Of a DNA stretch of 48,774 nucleotides, positions 31,347 through 40,136 are shown piece by piece; positions within the stretch are counted from its first letter, which is position 1; each line of letters begins with the position of its first letter. The notes beneath the pieces were generated by a model that made no database searches, was not told the DNA's origin, and saw only the letters and a list, made by a program, of their open reading frames with translations. Source of the stretch: a virus. A program made the translations under genes and the position numbers. The stretch covers positions 1 through 48,774 of IMG/VR virus record IMGVR_UViG_3300032087_003179, one strand, 5' to 3'.

Positions 31347-31347
31347 A

Positions 31348-31755
31348 ATGGCAACAATTAACAGAGTAACATTATTAGGAAATGTAGGATCAGCAGAGAC
31401 TAAAGAGTTTGGAGAAGGAAGAAAACTAGTTCAAGTTTCTTTAGCAACAAGCGATGGATACAAAAAAGATGGAGAATGGGTAAACAAAACAGAGTGGCAT
31501 AAGCTCGTGTTTGCAATTCCAGCTCTAGCAGAAAGAGCTACAGCTATTCAAAAAGGAGATTCTATATATGTAGAGGGAAGCATAAGCACTAACTCTTGGA
31601 CTACTAAAGATGGTGAAAAGAAAGAATATAAAGAGATTTCTTATACTATGTTTAAGAAGATGGCTAATGCTAAAACTGCATCAGAAAAAGAATACAATCA
31701 ACCTAAAACAACTGTAACTGAAAAGGCTACAGCTGATGATGATTTACCATTCTAA
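31348..31755 (+). CDS. ssb: Single-stranded DNA-binding protein, 135 aa
   Basis: An OB-fold SSB: the N-terminal strand MATINRVTLLGNVGSAETKE and TEWHKLVFAIPALAERA are characteristic, and the acidic C-terminus ADDDLPF is the canonical tip that recruits partner proteins such as helicase and nucleases. It coats exposed DNA at forks and recombination sites. A leader ATTAATTAAAATGGC has the A-rich context of other well-translated genes here. Confidence 0.95.
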   Translation: MATINRVTLLGNVGSAETKEFGEGRKLVQVSLATSDGYKKDGEWVNKTEWHKLVFAIPALAERATAIQKGDSIYVEGSISTNSWTTKDGEKKEYKEISYTMFKKMANAKTASEKEYNQPKTTVTEKATADDDLPF

Positions 31756-31757
31756 TT

Positions 31758-31991
31758 ATGGATCAGTACGAATTAGATATAACGTCAGAAGACATAGGTG
31801 ACATTATTGAAATGATAAGGGTTCAGCATCTTAAATTGCATGCTGAGCCTTTCGCTAAAAAAATAGGTGTCAAAGAATCACTGCTGTTAACCGTTGAAGA
31901 GGGCAAAGGCCCTCACGGTTTTCTAGTATTAAAAAAGATTAATGACGCTTACAAAAACGTGAATGTAACCATAAAAGTAGAGGTGAAATAA
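31758..31991 (+). CDS. Short XRE-like helix-turn-helix protein, 77 aa
   Basis: FAKKIGVKESLLLTVEEGKG (about residues 33-52) resembles the recognition part of XRE-type DNA-binding proteins. There is an N-terminal acidic helix and a beta-type tail. It ends the plus-strand block; the next base begins the converging minus-strand genes. A regulator of late expression is possible but unproven. Confidence 0.6.
   Translation: MDQYELDITSEDIGDIIEMIRVQHLKLHAEPFAKKIGVKESLLLTVEEGKGPHGFLVLKKINDAYKNVNVTIKVEVK
31890..31919 (+). other. Stable hairpin inside the XRE-like gene
   Basis: GAGGGC and GCCCTC pair around AAAG, extended after a four-base bulge by ACCGT and ACGGT, and followed by TTTTCT. It resembles a terminator but lies within the coding sequence, 72 bases before the stop. 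Confidence 0.4.
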
Positions 31992-32117
31992 TCACCCCTG
32001 CTTATTATATGGCTTCTTATATTTTTTAGATGTTTTAATCTTAGAAGATTTAGACTTGGCATGAACGCCAGGTCTTTTTCTTTTAGGCTTACTTATCTTG
32101 CTTTCAGCTATTCGCAT
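31992..32117 (-). CDS. Very small basic protein, 41 aa
   Basis: An ATG-to-TGA frame overlapping the next gene by 10 bases. MRIAESKISKPKRKRPGVHA and then KSKSSKIKTSKKYKK follow a pattern (KRPGVHAKsKtSk...sKnYKK) known to me from small proteins of many phages, so it is real despite its size. Probably nucleic-acid-binding by charge. Confidence 0.65.
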   Translation of the reverse strand: MRIAESKISKPKRKRPGVHAKSKSSKIKTSKKYKKPYNKQG

Positions 32118-32374
32118 GATTTCTTACCAAAGAAAAATTTAGTTTTCCTTCCTCTATTCTTTGAGGCTTTCTCTTTTTTAGTTTTTGTCTTAGATACATG
32201 AGACTCATCCATACCATCACCGTTACCATATGTACCTTTCTTTCTATTTATAGCGTTCAATAAAGACCTGTAACGCCTTCTCTCTGGGGTTTTATGGTAC
32301 TCAGTGTCATAGGCTTTTTTCTTGTCTCTAGCAGCCTTATTTGATTGGTAATATTTAGCCGATTTACTTGCCAT
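32108..32374 (-). CDS. Conserved basic phage protein MASKSAKYYQSN family, 88 aa
   Basis: MASKSAKYYQSNKAARDKKK and LNAINRKKGTYGNGDGMDES are hallmarks of a widespread small phage protein that I know only as conserved hypothetical. Very basic, likely binds nucleic acid. It overlaps the neighbouring genes by 10-11 bases on both sides. Confidence 0.7.
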   Translation of the reverse strand: MASKSAKYYQSNKAARDKKKAYDTEYHKTPERRRYRSLLNAINRKKGTYGNGDGMDESHVSKTKTKKEKASKNRGRKTKFFFGKKSCE

Positions 32375-32720
32375 TTCTTTTTCTCCAGCTTACATAGCCG
32401 TTATCCTTCTTTCCCTTTGGTTTTCTTTTGAAGTTTCTAGTGAACCTTCTAACCAAAGCTTTACCGATTGCTCTTAAGAATTTATTCTCTGCTTTAACGT
32501 CAGCCTTTATTTCACCGTTCTCTTCTGTTACAGTGACATCTAGCTTTTGTCCGTCATAGATGAATTCCTTCTTGTTCTCATCTTTGTGTAGCTCGACATC
32601 AACCTTTGGGGTGTCAACAACTACATCTAACTTCTTGCCTTTTTTCTTGGCACTAATTTTTACTTTTTTTGTTTTTACGTCTACTTCAAAATCTTCGACT
32701 TTCTTTTTCTTCTTTGCCAT
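32364..32720 (-). CDS. Basic beta-rich unknown protein, 118 aa
   Basis: Begins with MAKKKKKVEDFEVDVKTKKV, contains alternating Val/Lys/Asp beta strands to about residue 75, and ends in a very basic tail (RRFTRNFKRKPKGKK). The first part could be a small barrel, the tail a DNA-binding arm. Family unknown. Tightly packed between the endolysin and the 88-residue gene. Confidence 0.6.
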   Translation of the reverse strand: MAKKKKKVEDFEVDVKTKKVKISAKKKGKKLDVVVDTPKVDVELHKDENKKEFIYDGQKLDVTVTEENGEIKADVKAENKFLRAIGKALVRRFTRNFKRKPKGKKDNGYVSWRKRNGK

Positions 32721-32722
32721 AA

Positions 32723-33598
32723 TTATAAACTTAATAACATATCTATTAACTCTTGCTGAGGAAACATATCAACCTTATCTTTTCTTACATTGGTATGATT
32801 CCAAAGACCTTTTTTCATCTGAACCTTATACGGATCATAATAATCAAAAGCATCAGCTCCTTTGGTGTGTATTAACTCAACAAGCCCTTTTCTTGGGTCT
32901 ATGCCGTCTCTTTTAGAGATATGTAAAATTAATTCTTTTAACGATTCTATTTGCTTGTCCGAATATCTATGCCAAAACTTATTACCTCTGAATGGTTTGC
33001 TTAGCTCTACAATTTGAGATTCGTGAGCTGTAACTCCAGCCCAAGTCTTGCCATTTTTAATACTTCCGAAGTTACACACCTCAATTCCTACTGATTTCTT
33101 ATGAGTATCTCTATTACAAGCTCCTAGATGCCATGCAAAACATCCATCAGGAAACGCCTGAACAACCTCCCCATCAAATTTATCGTTATTTCCTTTAACT
33201 GATTGCCCACCTAACACAAATTCGGTGGCTATCCTGCCTGCTTTATCCTTAGCCCATATATTTATCGTCTGATATGGATCCTGCCATCCAGCAGTATGAT
33301 GTAAGAACAACCACTCTTTTTTAGTGTTTTTAGCGAAATATTCTCCATCTGGAAGATAGTGCTTGTAGATTTTTAATCCTTCACTATCATTGTTTATTTC
33401 CTCTATATCTGTAGACAACATGCCGAGCTTACGCATGGTATTAGGCCCGACAATGCCGTCAACAGTTAATTTTTTATCTTGTTGAAATTTTTTTACAGCC
33501 TTTTCTGTTTGAGGACCAAAGATGCCATCAGCAGGAATACCAAGCATAAATTGAAGAATCTTTACTTCTTCTCCTTTACTTCCCTTCCTTAGTAGCAT
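32723..33598 (-). CDS. Endolysin: N-acetylmuramoyl-L-alanine amidase, 291 aa
   Basis: Cuts the cell-wall peptide from the glycan at lysis. Residues 3-58 form a peptidoglycan-binding domain (GSKGEEVKILQFMLGIPADG, then GPQTEKAV and VDGIVGPNTM). Residues 95-291 are an amidase_2 domain: LFLHHTAGW near 97-105 contributes a zinc His, KKSVGIEVCNFG near 167-178 the conserved Glu, and WNHTNVRKDKVDMFP near 266-280 the second zinc His and a third ligand. No signal peptide, so release depends on a holin, several candidates for which lie just upstream. Confidence 0.9.
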   Translation of the reverse strand: MLLRKGSKGEEVKILQFMLGIPADGIFGPQTEKAVKKFQQDKKLTVDGIVGPNTMRKLGMLSTDIEEINNDSEGLKIYKHYLPDGEYFAKNTKKEWLFLHHTAGWQDPYQTINIWAKDKAGRIATEFVLGGQSVKGNNDKFDGEVVQAFPDGCFAWHLGACNRDTHKKSVGIEVCNFGSIKNGKTWAGVTAHESQIVELSKPFRGNKFWHRYSDKQIESLKELILHISKRDGIDPRKGLVELIHTKGADAFDYYDPYKVQMKKGLWNHTNVRKDKVDMFPQQELIDMLLSL

Positions 33599-33815
33599 CC
33601 TCTTCTAGTTTAGACAAATCTTCTACAGTCATCTGAGACATGGTAGCCATAACTCCACCTGTAGCAATCATATACCCTGCAGCTGTAACAACAGCAGCTG
33701 GTAAAGTTACTGGAGCAGTCATAATAGCCCCACCTATTGCGCCTAAAACTATTCCTACTTTCTGTACTTTTTTCCAGAATTTAGGGGTTTTTGCGCTCCA
33801 TCTTTTCTTTAACAT
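33576..33815 (-). CDS. Holin-like membrane protein, 79 aa
   Basis: The start is set at the ATG giving MLKKRWSAKTPKFWKKVQKV; a longer frame from 33890 is rejected. The basic aromatic N-terminus is followed by two hydrophobic segments rich in Gly and Ala (VGIVLGAIGGAIMTAPVTLP and AAVVTAAGYMIATGGVMATM). This protein type, with TPKFWKKvQk before a Gly/Ala-rich pair of helices, recurs next to lysis genes in Bacteroidota phages. Holin function is inferred. Its end overlaps the endolysin start. Confidence 0.6.
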   Translation of the reverse strand: MLKKRWSAKTPKFWKKVQKVGIVLGAIGGAIMTAPVTLPAAVVTAAGYMIATGGVMATMSQMTVEDLSKLEEDATKEGK

Positions 33816-34026
33816 ATTTTTCTTTTTTTGGTAATACAGCATATAAAGATTGATTTCCTGCAAAGGAAGATGCTGGTTTATTAAATTCATAAGTATTATC
33901 GTAACACTTATATAATTCAGATTCTACTTTAGACAACCTTTCATTGGTCCACATAAGCCATATAGCTAGGAATCCGCTGATCCCATATTGTTTTCCTATT
34001 CTTAACAACCAATTAGTGTCTTTCAT
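33781..34026 (-). CDS. Single-helix membrane protein, 81 aa
   Basis: A short membrane segment near the N-terminus (ISGFLAIWLMWTNERLSKVE) is followed by a helical linker and a Ser/Ala-rich tail. Overlaps the holin-like gene by 35 bases. The topology suits a spanin-like or lysis accessory protein, but no lipobox or coiled coil of a standard spanin is clear. Confidence 0.55.
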   Translation of the reverse strand: MKDTNWLLRIGKQYGISGFLAIWLMWTNERLSKVESELYKCYDNTYEFNKPASSFAGNQSLYAVLPKKEKYVKEKMERKNP

Positions 34027-34058
34027 TTTTCAAAAATACGTATTTTTTCGTAATAATT

Positions 34059-34949
34059 TTATAGAGGAAATTTAAAACTATCTACTTGTTTAATATAAAT
34101 ATCTTTTTTATTAGCTTGTTTTCTTTTATAATTTATTTGTAAGATTCGCCCTCCTGTTGGTTTTATGGGTGCTCCCCGTTCTACGTGCCAACCTTTAGAG
34201 CCTTTGCCGTATTCCTCTTTATATGTTCCTGTCAGCATTAAATGAAGCTGCTTTTGAACGTGTCTATATGAAGTACCGCCTAATAAAACAACGTCTCTAA
34301 CGTCATTTCTAGCAGCGTTTTCGTGTATGTGCCCCATAGTAAAAACGTCAAAGTCTTCGTACATTTCTAAAGCCCTAGTTAAATTTAACGCTCCTTTTGT
34401 AACTACACCACCACCGCCTGATCCGTGAAAATACTTGATCTTGCAGTTTCTAGTTTCTGTTTTGCCACAGGGTTTAGTACGCAGTACGCTATTAACTATA
34501 ACCCAGCCACCATAACCCCCAGCATAAACTTTTGTGTGGTTTTTTATATTAAGAAGTTTTACAAATCTTTTTAATATATCTGTTTCTTGGTACTTAATTA
34601 TAGCCGTCTCGTGATTTCCGTAACCTATTACAGTAAGTAAATGTGCATAAGGAGACCACCATTCTACAGCTGTATCTACAATAGAATCTAAGTATTTTGA
34701 ATTATTATGTTCTGGTCGTATTGCTGATTTACTTCTTCTTTTATCTCCTCTGCCTTGCATTAAACAAAACATGTCCCCATTAATCATTATTGGAATGCTT
34801 TCTTTTACGCAGTAGTCTAAATCTTTTTTTAGTAGTTCCCAATCGCATTTAGGATTGTCCCAATGAATGTCTGATAGCATTGCTACCTTAGTTTTAGTTC
34901 CTGTTAGTTTTAATTCATGGATATTTTCAGCATGTTCTATTACGTGCAT
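34059..34949 (-). CDS. Metallophosphoesterase, 296 aa
   Basis: Calcineurin-like fold with all metal-binding motifs: LSDIHWD (Asp27, His29), NGDM (Asp59), GYGNHET (Asn112, His113), FHGSGGG and GHIHEN. Two-metal hydrolase, possibly a nuclease or phosphatase for host nucleic acids. It lies within the lysis block, between tiny membrane protein genes. Substrate unknown. Confidence 0.85.
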   Translation of the reverse strand: MHVIEHAENIHELKLTGTKTKVAMLSDIHWDNPKCDWELLKKDLDYCVKESIPIMINGDMFCLMQGRGDKRRSKSAIRPEHNNSKYLDSIVDTAVEWWSPYAHLLTVIGYGNHETAIIKYQETDILKRFVKLLNIKNHTKVYAGGYGGWVIVNSVLRTKPCGKTETRNCKIKYFHGSGGGGVVTKGALNLTRALEMYEDFDVFTMGHIHENAARNDVRDVVLLGGTSYRHVQKQLHLMLTGTYKEEYGKGSKGWHVERGAPIKPTGGRILQINYKRKQANKKDIYIKQVDSFKFPL

Positions 34950-34950
34950 T

Positions 34951-35154
34951 TTATTTCTTTTTTATTAAATCCCTGATGTATTCTCCAATTATAGTTGTCA
35001 TAGATCCTAATAGAAATGCAATTAATTCCTCTAGTCTTCCTGACTCTTCATCAAAAAATACTACACCAATCATGGCTATAATACTGATAGAAGAAACTGT
35101 CAATGCTAATAATAACACGGCATAATCTTTTGGTTCCCAATTATCCCAAAACAT
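34951..35154 (-). CDS. Small membrane protein, 67 aa
   Basis: Two hydrophobic segments: YAVLLLALTVSSISIIAMIG and LIAFLLGSMTTIIGEYI, joined by an acidic loop and ending in RDLIKKK. Topology of a class II holin. Stop and start overlap those of neighbouring genes by one base. It may act with the holin-like proteins nearby. Confidence 0.6.
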   Translation of the reverse strand: MFWDNWEPKDYAVLLLALTVSSISIIAMIGVVFFDEESGRLEELIAFLLGSMTTIIGEYIRDLIKKK

Positions 35155-35342
35155 TACTCTTCGTCTTCTATTTCCTTATTCCTTGAGTCCAATTGAGTAA
35201 CTAGATTGTATGTTATATACGTTCCGATAAGCATTCCAAAAGCCCTCAAGTATAACTCCTGATGCATTATCATAAGCATAGCTGTAGCATATCCAGACAA
35301 GTAATAAATAATCGCTATTATATTGTGGTGTAAATTACTCAT
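35154..35342 (-). CDS. Small two-helix membrane protein, 62 aa
   Basis: Hydrophobic IIAIIYYLSGYATAMLMIMH and YLRAFGMLIGTYITYNLVTQ with an acidic tail (NKEIEDEE). Together with the genes on each side it forms a run of membrane proteins in the lysis block. Function inferred by topology and position only. Confidence 0.6.
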   Translation of the reverse strand: MSNLHHNIIAIIYYLSGYATAMLMIMHQELYLRAFGMLIGTYITYNLVTQLDSRNKEIEDEE

Positions 35343-35415
35343 TTTTTAAAAATTTTACTATAATGTTTAATACCACAACAAAACTAATTAAGTAAAGTGT
35401 GATAAATAAACCCAT
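35335..35415 (-). CDS. Tiny single-helix membrane peptide, 26 aa
   Basis: A frame starting at an ATG that shares one base with the stop of the tail-spike gene (TGATG) and ending TAA inside the next gene's first codons. The product is one hydrophobic helix (MGLFITLYLISFVVVLNIIV) with a short charged tail FLKNE. Its size and coupling on both sides suggest a real small lysis-related peptide, but 26 codons could arise by chance. Confidence 0.45.
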   Translation of the reverse strand: MGLFITLYLISFVVVLNIIVKFLKNE

Positions 35416-37703
35416 CAGATGCTTTGTCCATCTTGATGAGCTACCCCAAATAGTTCTAAGCTCCAAAGGTTAATATCCATTGCTTCATCGTTGTTTGTAA
35501 AATCTATTTGAAGAAGTAATATATCATTTTCGTATATATCTGATATATCTATATTTCCAGATAATTCAACTTCATGTATTTTATCTACTAAAGTATCATA
35601 TGTTGTAACTCCTTCAGTAGCTCCTTCAGGAACTAAATCAGCTATATTTGTAATAGGTACTACTGTTGTTAAATCAGTAGAATCTCCGAACAATCTTTTT
35701 GTAGGAACTAGTCCTCCTGCAGAATCTGCAATTAATGTTCCTGTTGCTTTTATTTTAGTTACTCTACATGTTAATTGATTTGGAGATCCTGCAGTTATTG
35801 GGTTAGTGCTAGGACCTTCCATAGAATAATATAATCTAAAACTAACTGGGAAAGCCGTGCATGTTCCTAAAGGTATATTTACCTGTATAGTTGCAGTATC
35901 GTTTACAGTATCTAATTGTGAATCTGATATATAATGAGTATACACTGGCCCTGCGCCTATATCTTGTTGTACATCTGCCAATGCTCCTGCTCCTGCTATT
36001 GCTCTACCTGTCCAAATTGGACCACTTAATGCAATATTCTTCTTAAACATAGCTAAACCTATTCCAGCAGGAATACCGTCTCTAGATGTATAGGAAGAAC
36101 TTTCTAATAATCTTATTCTTTCTATCGCAGGATTAGAAGCTGCAGGAGTAATAATCCTAAACCTCATCCATCTAGCAAAAACAGTATTTATAGTTTTAGC
36201 TGCCCAAGTAGTATTTAAATCAATCTCTACTCTTACATGTTCTGCATCAGCAGTTCTCCAAAATAAACTATCTCCATAAGAAAATCCTCTATCTTCTTGA
36301 ACCGTATGAAAGTTAACTTGTACCCAAGCTGCTCCATCCCATATTTCACATACCATATCTGACAAAGGTGCTCCTGTAGCCGTTACTGACTCTATTCCAA
36401 AAAACTTTAATGGAGTGCCTGCTATATCTCTTCTAGATGTGCCTATAAGTATTGTTTCATTTGCTACATTAGTTTGAAATCCAAAAGTACTTCCTGTTCT
36501 ACTTGTAGCTTCATCAGTAACATCTACAAAAACTGTCCCATCATCAATACTAGGAGTTACTAAAGCATCTGTTGTAAAAACAGTCATTCCTGTTATATAT
36601 GGAGCTCCTTTTCCTACATACATGTCTGAACCTCTTTCAGAAAAACCTACTGATATTTGATCTGCTCCAAATATATTATAAGAACTTGTAAACTTATCTG
36701 TCTGCTCTTGTGTAAAGTTTAATGAAAATTCTGATAAAGCTGCGTTTAATTGATTGTATGAATATACAGGTTGATGATTAGCAGATATTCTGTATACTGT
36801 CTCTTGTGCATTACCTAATAAATCTAAAGTAACAGAAAATCCTGAAAGATTTTCAAATCTACCTCCAAGAATTTCTATTCTTTCATATTGACCTGTTCCA
36901 GCTACAGCATTTGTAGAGTTAAAAAAGTTTGCTGTAAATACTAAACATGTTGGTATAACTCCTGAAGCCCCACCTTCTGTTCTAACTATATTTAAAACAC
37001 CATTACCTGCTCCAAAAGGACCGTTATCACCTTTACCACAGTTAAATCCTAAAAACTGAGCTCTACCAGCGACATTAGGAGCTGCTCCTGTAGGATCATC
37101 TGTTGTTACAAGTAATACGTCTTGTATATCTCCAAGAGATTGTGGTACATGTATTCCTTCTAATGCAAGAACACCTGCTATGTTTTTAAATACTGTATTT
37201 ATACCTCCGCCTTCAACTCTAATATTAGCTCCAATAGTTTTACCTCCACCTTGTCTAATAATACCTATACCTGACGAAGTTCCTGTTCCACCATCTCCAT
37301 AAAAAGATATATCATATATTGAATTCGTTCCACCAGGCTGTATACAATTTATAGCAGCAAAAGCTGTTTGTGGAACATTCATCCCAAATCCTTGTATATA
37401 AGAATCTGCGTTTAATGTGATAATATGAGTAGTAGCAGAAACAGATGGAACTCCTAAAACAGTATGTTCCCATCCTCCTACGCCTATCAATGATCTACCT
37501 GCTAAAGTTAATCCTTCTTCTTCATATGTACCTGGAGAAACAAATATTACATCTCCAGCCAATGAAGCTGCTATAGCTGCTCCTATTGTTAGAAATGGTT
37601 TACCTGAATCATTTCTTAATCCATATGTATCGTTTCCGTTTTTTGCAACGTAAACTGAATTATCTAATTCTGTTAAACTTTTTAATTTTATTTCTGTTGA
37701 CAT
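35415..37703 (-). CDS. Tail spike with parallel beta-helix, 762 aa
   Basis: Residues 15-330 resemble a pectin-lyase-like beta-helix: VYVAKNGNDTYGLRNDSGKP and TIGAAIAASLAGDVIFVSPG are typical of the start of such a domain, and repeated NG/GG turns follow. The C-terminal half is beta-rich and holds WAAKTINTVFARWMRFRIIT and other receptor-binding-like strands. No catalytic residues are obvious, so it binds or cleaves polysaccharide in an unknown way. Lies with other tail and fibre genes. Confidence 0.75.
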   Translation of the reverse strand: MSTEIKLKSLTELDNSVYVAKNGNDTYGLRNDSGKPFLTIGAAIAASLAGDVIFVSPGTYEEEGLTLAGRSLIGVGGWEHTVLGVPSVSATTHIITLNADSYIQGFGMNVPQTAFAAINCIQPGGTNSIYDISFYGDGGTGTSSGIGIIRQGGGKTIGANIRVEGGGINTVFKNIAGVLALEGIHVPQSLGDIQDVLLVTTDDPTGAAPNVAGRAQFLGFNCGKGDNGPFGAGNGVLNIVRTEGGASGVIPTCLVFTANFFNSTNAVAGTGQYERIEILGGRFENLSGFSVTLDLLGNAQETVYRISANHQPVYSYNQLNAALSEFSLNFTQEQTDKFTSSYNIFGADQISVGFSERGSDMYVGKGAPYITGMTVFTTDALVTPSIDDGTVFVDVTDEATSRTGSTFGFQTNVANETILIGTSRRDIAGTPLKFFGIESVTATGAPLSDMVCEIWDGAAWVQVNFHTVQEDRGFSYGDSLFWRTADAEHVRVEIDLNTTWAAKTINTVFARWMRFRIITPAASNPAIERIRLLESSSYTSRDGIPAGIGLAMFKKNIALSGPIWTGRAIAGAGALADVQQDIGAGPVYTHYISDSQLDTVNDTATIQVNIPLGTCTAFPVSFRLYYSMEGPSTNPITAGSPNQLTCRVTKIKATGTLIADSAGGLVPTKRLFGDSTDLTTVVPITNIADLVPEGATEGVTTYDTLVDKIHEVELSGNIDISDIYENDILLLQIDFTNNDEAMDINLWSLELFGVAHQDGQSI

Positions 37704-37715
37704 ATCTTTTTATTT

Positions 37716-37973
37716 TTATTCTGGTGAGCTCCATTCTGGAGTGCTCATCAATACCAAACAATCTGAGTGAGATAATATGGATGCTGGAGTGACAGTTCCA
37801 TCAGTGATGAATGATGGCTCATGATCTTGCTCCCATTTGATGACAAACTGACTTGCATCCACTGAATATCTCAAACCACTCTGATCTGTTGGATATACTT
37901 GTGTAAAATCTATATTTGATAAATCACTTGAGTTTGTGATTCCATATTTCCAGTCTTGTGGATATTTGTGCAT
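37716..37973 (-). CDS. Small tail-block protein, 85 aa
   Basis: Begins MHKYPQDWKYGITNSSDLSN and is soluble with many Ser, Asp and Trp. Position between the beta-helix and LamG fibre genes suggests a linker or chaperone of the fibre. No motif is recognised. Confidence 0.55.
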   Translation of the reverse strand: MHKYPQDWKYGITNSSDLSNIDFTQVYPTDQSGLRYSVDASQFVIKWEQDHEPSFITDGTVTPASILSHSDCLVLMSTPEWSSPE

Positions 37974-37991
37974 AATTTCTATTTTTTATTT

Positions 37992-40136
37992 TTATAATAC
38001 ATAAGGTTGATCTCCAGTTTTTGCTTCCTCTGGCAATGTTGATGATGTCCCATCATTGCCTCCACTACCTTGGTCTACAAATGTCCAATTAGCTCCATCC
38101 CATGTTGCTGATTCTCCCATTCTATAATAGTTTAAAGGATTTAAGGAGAGTATATCTGTTGGAACTCCATTCCCATAAATTGTGCTAAAATTAGCAGATT
38201 GATCTGAATCCCAAAAAGCAACTTCATCAATAAGTCCTAGAGCATATCCGTAAACACTTCTACCTATTAATAAACCTGAATAATTAGTGTAGTTAATTGT
38301 TGCACCAACTACTACATCAGAATTAGCTACTCCGTTTGTCATTCTTTTTAAAGTGTTGCCGTCATAAGAAATAACAATATGAGTCCAATTGTTTTGTCCA
38401 CTACCTGCTCCAAGACCATATGACGTGCCGTTTATTCTTACTCTAAATTGATTAAAATTCCAAAAAATTTCAATTCCTTGATTTCCATAACTTGGATGAC
38501 CATTTAAGAAAATTGGATCACTTGCAAAAGCTGTCGGTTTTGCCCATACTGACATTGTTAATGTTTGTACTTGTCTTGAAACATCATTTCCTAAATCAAC
38601 AAAATCATTAATACCATCAAATACAAAACTGCTTTGACTATATGAATTTGCAGTAATTGGTAATCTTGCTGCCTCTGGGAGTGTTGTTGATGTTGCATCA
38701 TTACCACCAGACCCATTGTCAAAGAATGTCCAGTTTGTACTGAACGAATCACCATCTCCCATCCTCCACCAGCTCAATGGATTGAGACAGCTGATATCTA
38801 GAGCTCCAGATGCTGAATATATGCTATTTATATTTGAACTTTCATCACTATCCCAAACAGCTACTTCATCAATTTCTCCTTCAAAAAATCTACCTGCAGC
38901 ACTAGTCAGAGCTCCTATTGTTGCCTCAGTAGCTGTAAAAGAATTAATACCTGTACTTGTTGCAGTTCCTTGAGCATTTAACACCCCATCAATATATAAC
39001 TTCATTCCATTCGCTCCAGTTGTGCCATCATATGTCCCCATGACATGATGCCAAAAACCATCATTTGGAACTATGCCAGTACTGGTAATTGTTTTTGCTG
39101 ACAAATCCGTATGCCAAATTGACCATTGAAAATAATTAAATCCAGTACCTCTCCAAGACAAATTCCAATTTCTTTGACCTCCACTTGTTGTGTCCTCACA
39201 AATTATTGTCTGAATGTTTGTTCCTCCACCTCCAGTGTTGGTTGTTGGTATTTTTACCCATGCAGAAATTGTGATTGCAGATGTGATTCCAAGAGATGAT
39301 GTTCCAGCATATATATAATCAAGACTCCCATCAAACGTCATTGAGTACTCATTGATAAAAGCTACATCAGTCACTCTTGCTCCCACTGGTTGTGTTGTTG
39401 ATGTTAAATCATAACTTCCAACATTATCAGAAAGAGTCCAGTTTGTATTGAAAACATCATTGTCTCCCATACGATACCAGTGATCTGGAGAAGTTCCTAA
39501 AGTTGAAAGGTCAAAAGGCAAACCCCCATTGTATATGTCAGAGACATTTGCACGTTGATCTGAGTTCCACAAAGCAACCTCATCCATTTTTCCAAGAAAT
39601 GGATTTGTGTATCCATTTGCTTCCTCACCTAAATGAATAGGCCCAGTAGATGTGACAAAAGAAGTTCCAAGTCCATTTGATGTATCATAAACATCAACTC
39701 CATTAACAAATGGTCTGATTTTATTTGCAACAGTACCTTGTGATAAATCAAAACAAATAAGAACATGATTCCACACTCCAGGTTGAATTGATCCCACTTG
39801 ACTTCTGCAATACTTACTTGAAACATCAGCACTGATATCTAAAACTCCATTAGTTCTGAGAAACACTAAAACTTGAGATGCAGCAGCAGTTGTGTTTTTT
39901 TGTATGTGAAATAAAACTCTGATAGCATCAAGAGCATCTGGTTTAATCCACATTGACAAACTAAATTGACTTTGACCATCTAACTCACTAAATGTTGAGC
40001 TTCCCTCAAAGTAATCTGAGACTCCATCAAATGTCATTGAGTATTCATTACAAAAAGACGTTAATGTTTGAGCAATAGATATACTGTTTCCTGATAGAAT
40101 TCCAAGATTATTACTGAAATTTATATTTGTAGGCAT
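37992..40136 (-). CDS. Tail fibre with three LamG/lectin-like domains, 714 aa
   Basis: Three tandem units of about 230 residues each start with EYSMTFDGVSDY, EYSMTFDGSLDY and FVFDGINDFVDLG, followed by SMWIKPD, SAWVKIP and SVWAKP, and each ends with DEVALWNSDQRANVSDIYNG or a variant and a YRMGD motif. This is the pattern of concanavalin-like LamG domains that bind glycans, plus a short repeated C-terminal module. Likely a receptor-binding adhesin of the virion. The repeats are also visible at DNA level. The stop lies one base into the next gene. Confidence 0.8.
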   Translation of the reverse strand: MPTNINFSNNLGILSGNSISIAQTLTSFCNEYSMTFDGVSDYFEGSSTFSELDGQSQFSLSMWIKPDALDAIRVLFHIQKNTTAAASQVLVFLRTNGVLDISADVSSKYCRSQVGSIQPGVWNHVLICFDLSQGTVANKIRPFVNGVDVYDTSNGLGTSFVTSTGPIHLGEEANGYTNPFLGKMDEVALWNSDQRANVSDIYNGGLPFDLSTLGTSPDHWYRMGDNDVFNTNWTLSDNVGSYDLTSTTQPVGARVTDVAFINEYSMTFDGSLDYIYAGTSSLGITSAITISAWVKIPTTNTGGGGTNIQTIICEDTTSGGQRNWNLSWRGTGFNYFQWSIWHTDLSAKTITSTGIVPNDGFWHHVMGTYDGTTGANGMKLYIDGVLNAQGTATSTGINSFTATEATIGALTSAAGRFFEGEIDEVAVWDSDESSNINSIYSASGALDISCLNPLSWWRMGDGDSFSTNWTFFDNGSGGNDATSTTLPEAARLPITANSYSQSSFVFDGINDFVDLGNDVSRQVQTLTMSVWAKPTAFASDPIFLNGHPSYGNQGIEIFWNFNQFRVRINGTSYGLGAGSGQNNWTHIVISYDGNTLKRMTNGVANSDVVVGATINYTNYSGLLIGRSVYGYALGLIDEVAFWDSDQSANFSTIYGNGVPTDILSLNPLNYYRMGESATWDGANWTFVDQGSGGNDGTSSTLPEEAKTGDQPYVL

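Noticed and set aside
33816-33890. Longer start for the holin-like gene
   Set aside because: The added residues overlap the upstream gene heavily and the A-rich AAAAAGAAAAAT context favours the ATG at 33815.
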